Shown here piece after piece: positions 16,288 to 25,775 of a stretch of DNA of 64,000 nucleotides (position 1 is the first letter of the stretch; each line of letters opens with the position of its first letter). This DNA is from Litchfieldia salsa. Lineage in GTDB: Bacteria > Bacillota > Bacilli > Bacillales > Bacillaceae_L. The notes under the pieces were generated by a model. That model was not told where the DNA came from, did not search any database, and worked only from the letters and a program-made list of their open reading frames with translations. The position numbers and the translations under genes were made by a program. The stretch spans positions 31,330-95,329 of the forward strand of contig NZ_FNJU01000014.1 of the NCBI RefSeq assembly GCF_900104555.1. The letters are read 5' to 3'.

Positions 16288-18255
16288 TTAGCCCCAAACT
16301 TTTATATAATTCTTCCCTGCTTGTAAATTTGCAATGGGTCCTAATACACTCTTTTCTGCACGTTGTTTTCCTAATAAATCCTTATCCACGATTATTTCGC
16401 TACCATCTGGATTTTCAAATTCTGCATCAACAATAAGTGTTCTTTCTAGAGTTTTGGTAGATTGAATTTCTCCAAGGAATGACTCAAAGTCTTCTGGAAG
16501 GTTTATAGAAAGATAAACTTCATCTCCATCTTCGATCATTTTAATGTAGGGATTAAATTGATCTGCTACAACTCTTTCATTCTCGTTTTCAAACGATTCA
16601 GCCCCATTATAGTATGCATTGTGATTAATATAAACAGGTTGTGCAACATTATGGAATGTACGGTGGTCACCACCCTCTTGATCCACTGTCTTGATGTATT
16701 CCTCAAGTGATGTTGTATAACCATTATAGTGAACAGTACCAACATATTCATTTGTTAGCTCTGGAGAGGATGTTCCATACGTACCAGCTACTTTCAGAGA
16801 CTTGTCACCAATAATGATATTATTGTAGAATCGATCATCTCCACCATATACAGGAGCAAAGCCAGCTACCTCTGTACTATGTGGTACATGATATGGTGTT
16901 GGACGATCAAGCATTTTGCGTTGGACCATTTTCCCGCGAATTAGATTATTAATATAAGCTCCACCTTGGGCATGGTTATCTAAAGCATAATCTGCTGTTA
17001 AAATATTGTGATCAACAATATAAGGGCCACTACTAACTTCGACAAACAAGTCGCGGTTATTTCTGTAAAATAGATTTCTGCTCACTCTTGTACCTTGTGT
17101 CTGCCAATCTAACCATGTTCCTAAAGAACAGTCGTGAATACGATTGTCATGGATTTGAACGTCAATTGCTGCGTGTAACTTAATTCCAGCAATTTCATGT
17201 CCATAAAACTCGCGCTTTAATGCAATATTGTAAATATGATTGTTATAAATCTCACTGAATACACAGCCTAAATGACCTACTATACCATTTTGACCACAAT
17301 CATAGATTGTGTTATTTCGGATGATATGGGAACCGATTTTTTCTTTATTCCAGCCAATTTTAATCGCAGAAAAGACTGATTCTAACTGATATTGATATCC
17401 TGATTTATCTTTGCGGATCGTACGATAGTTATGACCTGTAGAAATTTCTTTACCGATACTAATCGCACTACATTTTGCGTCATGGATAACATTATCTTCG
17501 ATGATCCATCCCTTACTCCAGTGAGGACCGATTAATCCTGGTTGATCAGCTGTTGGCGGAGTCCATGGTGTAGCCGCCTGGGCCATTTCAAAACCTCTCA
17601 CGGTAATATAATTGACGCCAATTTCTTCTGGATAGAAACAAGCTTTGCGCACATTAATTTCTACTAATTCTTCATTAGGATTTTCTCCATGGAAATTAGC
17701 ATAGATTGTTGTATGGTCATCATCAACTTCTGTATACCAAACAAATTTTGTTTGTTCTTGGTTATGTACGGGAACAACTGTCTTTGTCCAGTGGTCTAAC
17801 ACTTCTGTTTTCACTTCTGGATCTTTTAACTGTTCAAAAGTTTCTACCTCATAAAAGGATTGGCCATTTAAATAAACGTCACCAAGGTGTTTTTCTGAAC
17901 CATACACAATCCAGTCACCGAAAATCTTTTCTTTGTATGGATTATAATCTCCGAAGAATTCATTGTGTAGAACAATTTTCCAGACAGTTCCTTCAACCTG
18001 TTCCCAATCTTGAATTTGCTCAGAGCCTTTAATGACAACTTTCTCACCTTTAGCTGCTTGATAAGTAATTCTTCGATATTCACTTAAGCCGCCATACTTC
18101 GGTTTTACCCATTCCCGATATTCCCCTTCATGGACAATAACAGTATCCCCTGCTTGAGCAACAGAGGCTGCCTTATTAATGGTTAAAAACGGGTTTTGTT
18201 TCGATCCTTCCGCATGATTAGAGCCGTTTTTTGCTACATGATATTCAAACGTCAT
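16288..18255 (-). CDS. GH120 beta-xylosidase
   Basis: 655 residues, a right-handed parallel beta-helix protein, recognised by close similarity to the GH120 beta-xylosidase XylC of Thermoanaerobacterium saccharolyticum as I remember it. Shared blocks include FLTINKAASVAQAGDT, ATPWTPPTADQPGLIGP and REFYGHEIAGIKLHAA. The catalytic pair fits: Asp383 in WLDWQ and Glu406 in FVEVS, 23 residues apart as in the reference enzyme. It releases xylose from short xylo-oligosaccharides. No signal peptide, so intracellular. I start it at 18255, where GGGGGAAGGAAA precedes the ATG; an upstream ATG at 18324 adds an unconserved tail. Divergent from an AraC gene. Confidence 0.88.
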   Translation of the reverse strand: MTFEYHVAKNGSNHAEGSKQNPFLTINKAASVAQAGDTVIVHEGEYREWVKPKYGGLSEYRRITYQAAKGEKVVIKGSEQIQDWEQVEGTVWKIVLHNEFFGDYNPYKEKIFGDWIVYGSEKHLGDVYLNGQSFYEVETFEQLKDPEVKTEVLDHWTKTVVPVHNQEQTKFVWYTEVDDDHTTIYANFHGENPNEELVEINVRKACFYPEEIGVNYITVRGFEMAQAATPWTPPTADQPGLIGPHWSKGWIIEDNVIHDAKCSAISIGKEISTGHNYRTIRKDKSGYQYQLESVFSAIKIGWNKEKIGSHIIRNNTIYDCGQNGIVGHLGCVFSEIYNNHIYNIALKREFYGHEIAGIKLHAAIDVQIHDNRIHDCSLGTWLDWQTQGTRVSRNLFYRNNRDLFVEVSSGPYIVDHNILTADYALDNHAQGGAYINNLIRGKMVQRKMLDRPTPYHVPHSTEVAGFAPVYGGDDRFYNNIIIGDKSLKVAGTYGTSSPELTNEYVGTVHYNGYTTSLEEYIKTVDQEGGDHRTFHNVAQPVYINHNAYYNGAESFENENERVVADQFNPYIKMIEDGDEVYLSINLPEDFESFLGEIQSTKTLERTLIVDAEFENPDGSEIIVDKDLLGKQRAEKSVLGPIANLQAGKNYIKVWG

Positions 18256-18400
18256 TTTCCTTCCCCCTTTATATATCAAACCTAAGCTCATTATAGGAGC
18301 AAAGCAATGCAGGTTTCTATTCAAAATATAGTATAATTTAAGACAATATTAGTGTTTATTTTAAATGTTAAGAAGTATAAAAATTCACACTCAGTTTTAG

Positions 18401-18519
18401 TGTCTAGCTCCAGCGCCTAGCCCCTCGGGGTCATAAGTCAAATCACTTCAGAAATCAAGATTTCCTGCGTGATTCGTCTTATGCCTGTCGGGGCTGAGCA
18501 AGGCGCTTGCGCTTTTCTT
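18401..18519. repeat. Dispersed intergenic repeat (CTAGCTCCAGCGCC family)
   Basis: Starts TGTCTAGCTCCAGCGCCTAG, CCCCTCGGGGTCATAAG, and ends CTTATGCCTGTCGGGGCTGA, GCAAGGCGCTTGCGCTTTTCTT. The ends pair with each other, so the whole element is an imperfect inverted repeat. I recognise this as a common intergenic repeat in many Bacillus genomes. It ends just before the ribosome binding site of the AraC gene, so it forms part of that gene's leader. Confidence 0.75.
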
Positions 18520-18533
18520 AGGGGGAGAAGCTT

Positions 18534-19289
18534 TTGGTGTTTTTTGAAGATCACGGAATTGAAGAGAAAGAATTCTTTCAATCTTTTAAACCAGTTAATA
18601 ATACCTTTCCTCTTCACTTTCATAGAGCTTACGAACTCATCATTGTCAATGAAGGGGAATTACTAGTAAAAATTAATCAAAAAGAGTATGTAATGAATCA
18701 AAATGATATCGCATTTATTTTTAATAACCAAATGCATGAATTTAAAACCATGGACCATTCCGACATTTCCATCGTTATCTTTTCACCTGAACTCATTGGC
18801 CATTTTTTCATGAATTATAGGGGATATGTCCCAGAAAATAATGTGATTCACTTAAGTAAGATCCCTGATTTGAATAAACTAGATTCCATTTATAGACAGA
18901 AAAGCTTTCTGTATGATATTTGCAGTGCATTGGTCGAGAACACTGAATTTGTTCCTGTGGAACACTCAACCAAGACGAAAGTATTACATAAAATTCTACT
19001 GTATGTGGATAGGAATTATAAAGAGGATTGCACGCTGAAAGCAATCGCAAAAGAATTACAATATGATTATCCCTACCTGTCCAAACTTTTTGTCCAAATG
19101 ACGAATATGGGATTTACTGAATACTTGAATCACTATAGAATTTCACAAGCTTGTTATCTGTTAAAAAATAGTCAGCAACCGATTGGGGAGATAGCTATAA
19201 ATAGCGGGTATAATAACCTTAGGTCATTTCATCGTAATTTCAAAAGAATCACTAGTCATTCACCTAGAGAATTTAGAGAATTACCTTAG
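18534..19289 (+). CDS. AraC family regulator with cupin domain
   Basis: 251 residues. The N-terminal half is a cupin sugar-binding domain (FPLHFHRAYELIIVNEG, ~24-40). The C-terminal ~100 residues contain two helix-turn-helix motifs (LKAIAKELQYDYPYLSKLF and IGEIAINSGYNNLRSFHRNF), ending in SPREFR. Divergent from the beta-xylosidase gene, so xylo-oligosaccharide control is the natural inference. It also precedes the siderophore operon, but AraC activators of iron uptake usually differ in domain layout. Start is TTG 18534 or GTG 18537, both after GGGGGAG. Confidence 0.8.
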   Translation: MVFFEDHGIEEKEFFQSFKPVNNTFPLHFHRAYELIIVNEGELLVKINQKEYVMNQNDIAFIFNNQMHEFKTMDHSDISIVIFSPELIGHFFMNYRGYVPENNVIHLSKIPDLNKLDSIYRQKSFLYDICSALVENTEFVPVEHSTKTKVLHKILLYVDRNYKEDCTLKAIAKELQYDYPYLSKLFVQMTNMGFTEYLNHYRISQACYLLKNSQQPIGEIAINSGYNNLRSFHRNFKRITSHSPREFRELP

Positions 19290-19370
19290 GATTATTTAGA
19301 CAAATTGATCGTTTGCCTGGTGGGGAAGTTAGTAGAAAGAATGTTGAATCTAGAGCCTAACTTTATCATT

Positions 19371-19460
19371 GAGAATGAAAATCATTATTAAAAAACTATT
19401 GATTTTTCAAAATTGTGTGTGTATAATTCATTATTGTAGTGATAACAATTATCATTATCA
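19371..19460 (+). promoter_or_regulatory. SigA promoter with two Fur boxes for yfiY
   Basis: TTGATT (19399-19404), 17-bp spacer, TATAAT (19422-19427). Fur-box-like sequences lie on both sides: GAGAATGAAAATCATTATT (19371-19389) and TGATAACAATTATCATTATC (19440-19459). Iron repression by Fur is strongly suggested. Confidence 0.85.
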
Positions 19461-19500
19461 TTAATAGATAAATAAAGTGAAAAAAAGGGGAGTAGGAACA

Positions 19501-20517
19501 ATGAATACATATTTCTTAAATAGAAAATTTTCTTTACTTGCTATTATCTTGGTCTTTACGATGTTTCTAGCAGCTTGTGGAAACCAGGGGGCTGAGGAAG
19601 CACCGGCTACTGAGAATAAATCAGAACAAACAGAGGATACAGGTGCTGAAGAAGAACAAGCAGAAGCAGATGTTCGTGAAATTACACATGCATTAGGAAC
19701 GACAAAGATAGAAGGAACACCACAAAAAATTGTTACATTATACCAAGGTGCGACAGATGCAATTGTTGCATTTGAAGTAAAGCCAGTAGGTGTGGTGGAA
19801 TCTTGGGTTCAACAACCAAATTATGAATATCTTCGTGCTGATTTAGAAGGAGTTAAGATTGTTGGTCTTGAAACTCAGCCAAACTTAGAAGAAATTGCAG
19901 CGCTAAAACCAGATTTAATCATTGCTTCAAAGCTTCGTCATGAAGAAGTTTATGCACAATTAAGTGAGATTGCACCAACAGTTGCACATGAGACTGTGTT
20001 TGATTTCAAAGGTACAGTGGAGTTAATGGGAGAAGCAATGAATCAACAAGAAAAAGCTGATGAGCTTCTTGCTGCTTGGGATAACCGAGTTGCTGATTTC
20101 CAAACAAAGGTTGCTGATAAGCTTGGTGATAAGTGGCCTGTTAATGTGTCGATCTTAAACTTTAGAGCAGATCATGCACGTATTTACTTTACTGGGTTTG
20201 CTGGTTCTATTTTAGCAGAGCTTGGATTCACTCGTCCTGAGAACCAACAAAGTGAAGAGTGGGGAGTCCAATTAACGGATAAAGAAAGCATTACAGAAAT
20301 GAATGCAGATGTGTTTTACATCTTTAATGAAGATGATCCAGCCGTACAAAAAACGTTCGAGGAGTGGACAGCTCATCCACTATGGAAAAATCTTGATGCG
20401 GTAAAAGCAGAACAGGTTCACATGGTTGATGAAGTCACTTGGAACATGGCTGGAGGAATTATCGCAGCAAACCTAATGCTAGATGATGTTTATGATAGAT
20501 TTGAATTAGAAAAATAA
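19501..20517 (+). CDS. yfiY: Siderophore-binding lipoprotein (YfiY-like)
   Basis: 338 residues. Signal peptide with lipobox LAAC (Cys26), followed by an acidic linker rich in E, A and T, then a FecB/TroA-like two-lobed binding domain (KIVTLYQGATDAIVAFEVKPVG, split here; NLEEIAALKPDLIIAS). It captures ferric hydroxamate-type siderophore outside the cell for the two permeases downstream. I start at ATG 19501 (GGGGAG upstream); a GTG at 19477 is in frame but lies before that site. Adjacent Fur boxes show iron control. The symbol follows the B. subtilis yfiY-yfiZ-yfhA arrangement. Confidence 0.85.
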   Translation: MNTYFLNRKFSLLAIILVFTMFLAACGNQGAEEAPATENKSEQTEDTGAEEEQAEADVREITHALGTTKIEGTPQKIVTLYQGATDAIVAFEVKPVGVVESWVQQPNYEYLRADLEGVKIVGLETQPNLEEIAALKPDLIIASKLRHEEVYAQLSEIAPTVAHETVFDFKGTVELMGEAMNQQEKADELLAAWDNRVADFQTKVADKLGDKWPVNVSILNFRADHARIYFTGFAGSILAELGFTRPENQQSEEWGVQLTDKESITEMNADVFYIFNEDDPAVQKTFEEWTAHPLWKNLDAVKAEQVHMVDEVTWNMAGGIIAANLMLDDVYDRFELEK

Positions 20518-20524
20518 GATAGCA

Positions 20525-20558
20525 TGATAGGGGTAGATATATCTTCCCCTATTTTGTT
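20525..20558 (+). terminator. Hairpin between binding protein and permeases
   Basis: ATAGGGG (20527-20533) pairs with CCCCTAT (20546-20552), followed by TTTTG. It probably lowers permease expression relative to the binding protein. Confidence 0.6.
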
Positions 20559-20620
20559 TGTTTATGCGACAATAGGATTATAGCTTTTAAAGAGAAATAC
20601 ATACGAAAGAGGAAATCTCA

Positions 20621-21637
20621 ATGAATCATCTATTAAGGCGAACACCATATAAAATAGCAGGCCTGTTAATAGGCTTTTTCATCGTAGGACTATCCTTTAT
20701 CCTTAGTATTTCGCTCGGTAAAACGCCAATCCCCTTTCAAACTGTCATTGATGCATTTTTTTCATATGATGAGGCGGTAACGGAGCACGTGATTATTACA
20801 ACATCAAGACTATCCAGAGCGGTGATTGCTGCTGTAATAGGTGCGGGTTTGGCTATTGCAGGTGCACTAATGCAAGCCTTAACAAAAAATCCACTTGCAG
20901 CACCAGATATTTTTGGGATCAATGCGGGTGCATTGTTTTTTATCGTTGCAGCTGCTACTTTTTTCAATGTGGATTCGTTAGTTAGTTATATGTGGATTGC
21001 TTTTTTAGGTGCAAGTATTGCAGGTGTTCTCGTCTATTTCTTAGGGTCGTTTGGGAGGGACGGGCTCTCGCCAATCAAAATAGTATTAGCGGGTGCAGCC
21101 ATTACCGCTTTATTTGTTTCTTTTACACAAGGAATGTTGGTAATAGATGAGCAAAATATTCAAAGTGTACTATTTTGGTTGGCAGGTTCAGTTGCAGGAC
21201 GAAGTATGGATATGTTACTGCCCGTGCTTCCCTTTATGATTGGTGCTGCTGTTATGACTTTATTCTTAGGAAGGCAAATCAACATTTTGATGTCTGGTGA
21301 GGATGTGGCAAAAAGCTTAGGGCAACGCACCTTACTTCTCAAATTCATGATGGGGATTGCCATTGTTTTCTTGGCTGGAGGGGCGGTGGCGGTTGCAGGG
21401 TCGATCGGATTTATTGGTTTAATTGTTCCTCATATGATTCGCGGAATTGTTGGAACAGATTATAGATGGGTTCTTCCTTTTAGTGCATTAGGTGGAGCAA
21501 GTCTTTTACTGCTTGCAGATATTGCTGCAAGGTTTGTAATTATGCCGCAAGAAATGCCAATCGGTGTAATGACTGCTCTTTTAGGAACACCTTTCTTTAT
21601 CTATATTGCACGTAAGGGGCTTACAAAAGATGAGTAA
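20621..21637 (+). CDS. yfiZ: FecCD-type siderophore permease 1
   Basis: 338 residues, about ten membrane segments. FecCD signatures are AIAGALMQALTKNPLAAPDIFGINAGA (split as ALMQALTKNPLA and PDIFGINAGA, ~85-105) and FIGLIVPHMIRGIVG near the C-terminus, where the coupling helix contacts the ATPase. Forms the inner-membrane channel with the next gene product. Start follows AAAGAGGAAA. Its 3' end overlaps the next gene by 8 bases, indicating translational coupling. Confidence 0.88.
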   Translation: MNHLLRRTPYKIAGLLIGFFIVGLSFILSISLGKTPIPFQTVIDAFFSYDEAVTEHVIITTSRLSRAVIAAVIGAGLAIAGALMQALTKNPLAAPDIFGINAGALFFIVAAATFFNVDSLVSYMWIAFLGASIAGVLVYFLGSFGRDGLSPIKIVLAGAAITALFVSFTQGMLVIDEQNIQSVLFWLAGSVAGRSMDMLLPVLPFMIGAAVMTLFLGRQINILMSGEDVAKSLGQRTLLLKFMMGIAIVFLAGGAVAVAGSIGFIGLIVPHMIRGIVGTDYRWVLPFSALGGASLLLLADIAARFVIMPQEMPIGVMTALLGTPFFIYIARKGLTKDE

Positions 21638-22670
21638 ATTTATCACGATACGAAATAAATCTGGCTCTATTTCCTTTCAAATTTATAACAAAACATTGTT
21701 TGTTTTTTCCCTTTTGCTTTTGCTATCCTTTTCCGTTGTCCTGCTGAGCTTATCGGTAGGGAGCAGTTTCATCCATCCACTATCTGTGATCAAATACTTA
21801 GTTGGCTATGGAAGTGAGGAGCATGCATTTATTCTTCATACGCTGAGACTACCGAGAACATTGCTCGCTTTTATGGTAGGAGCTGCACTTGGAGTTTCTG
21901 GGCTAATCTTACAAGGAATCATTCGAAACCCTTTGGCCTCTCCAGACATTATTGGGATTACCGGTGGTGCATCTGTTGGGGCGATTATCTTTATTGTCTA
22001 TTTTATGGGAGCAATGAGTTTACAATGGCTACCTTTAGCAGCTATTTTAGGAGCTGGCATCGTATCCATCTTAATCTACTTGTTGTCTTGGAAAAAAGGG
22101 GTTACACCGATTCGTCTTGTTTTAATTGGAATCGGAATTTCAGCAGCAATGAATGCGTTTATAACTATGATGCTCGTTATTAGTGAAACGACTGTTACTA
22201 CAAAGGCGTATCTATGGTTAACAGGGAGTGTCTATGGCGCGAATTGGCAGAATGTATATTCCATGTTACCTTGGATTTTGATCTTCATACCATTGACTCT
22301 ATTATTTTCAAGGGTGGTAAATGCGAAGGAATTAGGGGACGACGTTGGGATTGGATTAGGAATTAGAGTTCAGTATTATCGATTTCTTTTACTTTTAATT
22401 AGTGTAGCTCTAGCAGGTTCAGCTGTGGCTTTTGCAGGAGGGATCGGCTTCGTTGGGTTAGTAGCCCCACACATTGCAAGAATGCTAATTGGCCGTTCCT
22501 TTGCAGCACTTGTTTTACTTTCAACCTTAATTGGAGGAATGATTGTTTCAATCGCGGATATTATCGCACGGACCGTCTTTTTACCACTTGATATTCCAGC
22601 TGGCGTATTTACTGCTGGGATTGGAGCACCGTTCTTTATTTACTTACTATATAGAAATAGAAATATGTAA
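21630..22670 (+). CDS. yfhA: FecCD-type siderophore permease 2
   Basis: 346 residues, about ten membrane segments, with ILQGIIRNPLASPDIIGITG and GFVGLVAPHIARMLIG, the same signatures as its partner. The ATG at 21630 lies inside the stop region of the first permease gene, with AAGGGG upstream; an earlier start at 21606 adds non-family residues. No ATPase gene follows. In B. subtilis the YfiZ-YfhA pair uses the shared ATPase YusV encoded elsewhere, so absence here is not evidence of a defect. Confidence 0.87.
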   Translation: MSKFITIRNKSGSISFQIYNKTLFVFSLLLLLSFSVVLLSLSVGSSFIHPLSVIKYLVGYGSEEHAFILHTLRLPRTLLAFMVGAALGVSGLILQGIIRNPLASPDIIGITGGASVGAIIFIVYFMGAMSLQWLPLAAILGAGIVSILIYLLSWKKGVTPIRLVLIGIGISAAMNAFITMMLVISETTVTTKAYLWLTGSVYGANWQNVYSMLPWILIFIPLTLLFSRVVNAKELGDDVGIGLGIRVQYYRFLLLLISVALAGSAVAFAGGIGFVGLVAPHIARMLIGRSFAALVLLSTLIGGMIVSIADIIARTVFLPLDIPAGVFTAGIGAPFFIYLLYRNRNM

Positions 22671-22692
22671 AGTGATCATGTGAAAATCTCTA

Positions 22693-22744
22693 TCTAAAGT
22701 ATAGTCTACTTCTTGTATTCAAGGAGGTGGGCTATACTTTAGTT
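22693..22744 (+). terminator. Terminator of the siderophore operon
   Basis: TAAAGTATAG (22695-22704) pairs with CTATACTTTA (22732-22741), with inner pairing CTACTTC/AAGGAGGTGG. It is closely related in sequence to the hairpin at 286-320. Confidence 0.7.
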
Positions 22745-22795
22745 ATATCACAGGAGTTAAGAAAGTGTGTTACGGAAAAAAGGGGGCGATATAAC

Positions 22796-23764
22796 TTGGC
22801 TAAACGATTTGGATGGGCATATGTTGGAAGTGGAAGTATCGCACAAAAAACCGCTAATCAAATACTTTCCACAGGTGACCATAAGATCATATCAGTCTGG
22901 TCTAATCGAAAAGAAAACGCAGATAAATTTGCTAAAAAATATAATTGTTTAGCATTTGAAAAGATGGAAGATGCGATACAAGCTCAAGGGGTAGAAGGAG
23001 TTTACATAGCGACACCACACACTGCGCATTTTAACAATGCATTGCTAGCATTAAAATGCAAAAAGCCAGTCTTAATAGAAAAAACAATAACAGTAAATGC
23101 AACAGAATTAAAGATGCTATTAGAATATGGAACAAAACACAACTTGTATATAGGGGAAGCTATGTGGACGAAATTCAATCCATTAGCTAAATATATAAAC
23201 GATTATGTAAAAGAGGGTCATATAGGTGATATTTTAGAGATGGATGCTGATTTTTCTGTTTGGTCTCCAATAAGAAAAAGAGTTAATAGACCTGAGTTAG
23301 GAGGAGGAGCCTTACTTGATTTAGGAGTTTATCCTATAACCTATAGTCATATGTTGTTAGGAAAGCCATCAGCTATAGATGCCAAAACGAAATTAAATAA
23401 ATTTGGTGTGGATGGTGATGATAAAATTAAACTAATGAATCAAAATGGTTCAGTAAGTAGTATCTCAACTTCCATCTTTAAATATAGAAGTATCCAGGCA
23501 AATATAATAGGAACTAAGGGGAAAATCAAGGTGCCTAATTTCTTTTCAGGTAACAAAGCAGTTATAACATCAAATGGAAAAAAGTTTGTTCATAAAACAG
23601 AACGTAGTAGTTATACCTATCAATTTAATAAGGTAGCCCTGGATATTAGGCAAGGAAAATTAGAAAGTGAAGAGGTACAGCATAAAGATAGTCTAGAAAT
23701 CATGGAAATCATGGACGAGTGTCGAAAGCAATTTGATGTCTATTATGAAAATGATAGAGTCTAA
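22796..23764 (+). CDS. Gfo/Idh/MocA family oxidoreductase
   Basis: 322 residues. N-terminal NAD(P) Rossmann fold with AYVGSGSIAQKTANQI (~8-23), the family's lysine motif KPVLIEKTITVN (~93-104), then the alpha/beta substrate domain (RPELGGGALLDLGVYPI). Members oxidise or reduce sugars and cyclitols; the substrate is not evident. TTG at 22796 follows AAGGGGGCG; a longer frame from 22727 would start inside the preceding terminator. Monocistronic. Confidence 0.82.
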   Translation: MAKRFGWAYVGSGSIAQKTANQILSTGDHKIISVWSNRKENADKFAKKYNCLAFEKMEDAIQAQGVEGVYIATPHTAHFNNALLALKCKKPVLIEKTITVNATELKMLLEYGTKHNLYIGEAMWTKFNPLAKYINDYVKEGHIGDILEMDADFSVWSPIRKRVNRPELGGGALLDLGVYPITYSHMLLGKPSAIDAKTKLNKFGVDGDDKIKLMNQNGSVSSISTSIFKYRSIQANIIGTKGKIKVPNFFSGNKAVITSNGKKFVHKTERSSYTYQFNKVALDIRQGKLESEEVQHKDSLEIMEIMDECRKQFDVYYENDRV

Positions 23765-23783
23765 GAAATCTTGGTAAAATTTT

Positions 23784-23832
23784 TGGAAGCTTGTCATAAG
23801 TTGAATCAAACTTATGAGAAGCTTCTTTTCTT
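23784..23832 (+). terminator. Terminator (GAGGCTTCTC-like family)
   Basis: GAAGCTTGTCATAAGTTT pairs with AAACTTATGAGAAGCTTC, followed by TTTTCTTTTC. Related to the hairpins at 3946, 28425, 29468 and 35309. Confidence 0.8.
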
Positions 23833-23973
23833 TTCTTGCTAGCGCTGAGGGTAGACTACAAAAGAGAAACGCAGTGTAACATGTAAGAAACAAATGTCTT
23901 TCAGTGAAACACAAATCTATCGATCTCTGGATTATCTCGAATGCGCTTTTTATCTATATAATAAGATTTGTAA

Positions 23974-25491
<1,518 letters not shown>

Positions 25492-25514
25492 TCGATAAAA
25501 CACTGTTTTAGGGT

Positions 25515-25543
25515 AGCCTCTCGGAATCTCCGAGAGGTTTTTG
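25515..25543 (+). terminator. Terminator of the GH1 gene
   Basis: CCTCTCGG-AATCT-CCGAGAGG followed by TTTTTG. Confidence 0.9.
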
Positions 25544-25775
25544 TGTTTCCTATTTATTATAAATCAAATTGATTCTAAAACTATACTTTAAAGTGAGCTA
25601 CTCTAGGGATTAACGCATATCTATGAAGGATATTACACTGCTATAACGGGTATAACAAAAGAGGATGCTAAAAATCACAAAGGAATGACACATTTATTCA
25701 TGTAATACAGTGATATAATTAGTTAAATTTACCATTTATTGTGTGTAAGCATATTTCTAAAGGAGGGATTACCTA

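Noticed and set aside
21630..22670. Loss of the siderophore ATPase as a broken operon
   Set aside because: A terminator closes the operon cleanly and the B. subtilis counterpart also lacks a linked ATPase.
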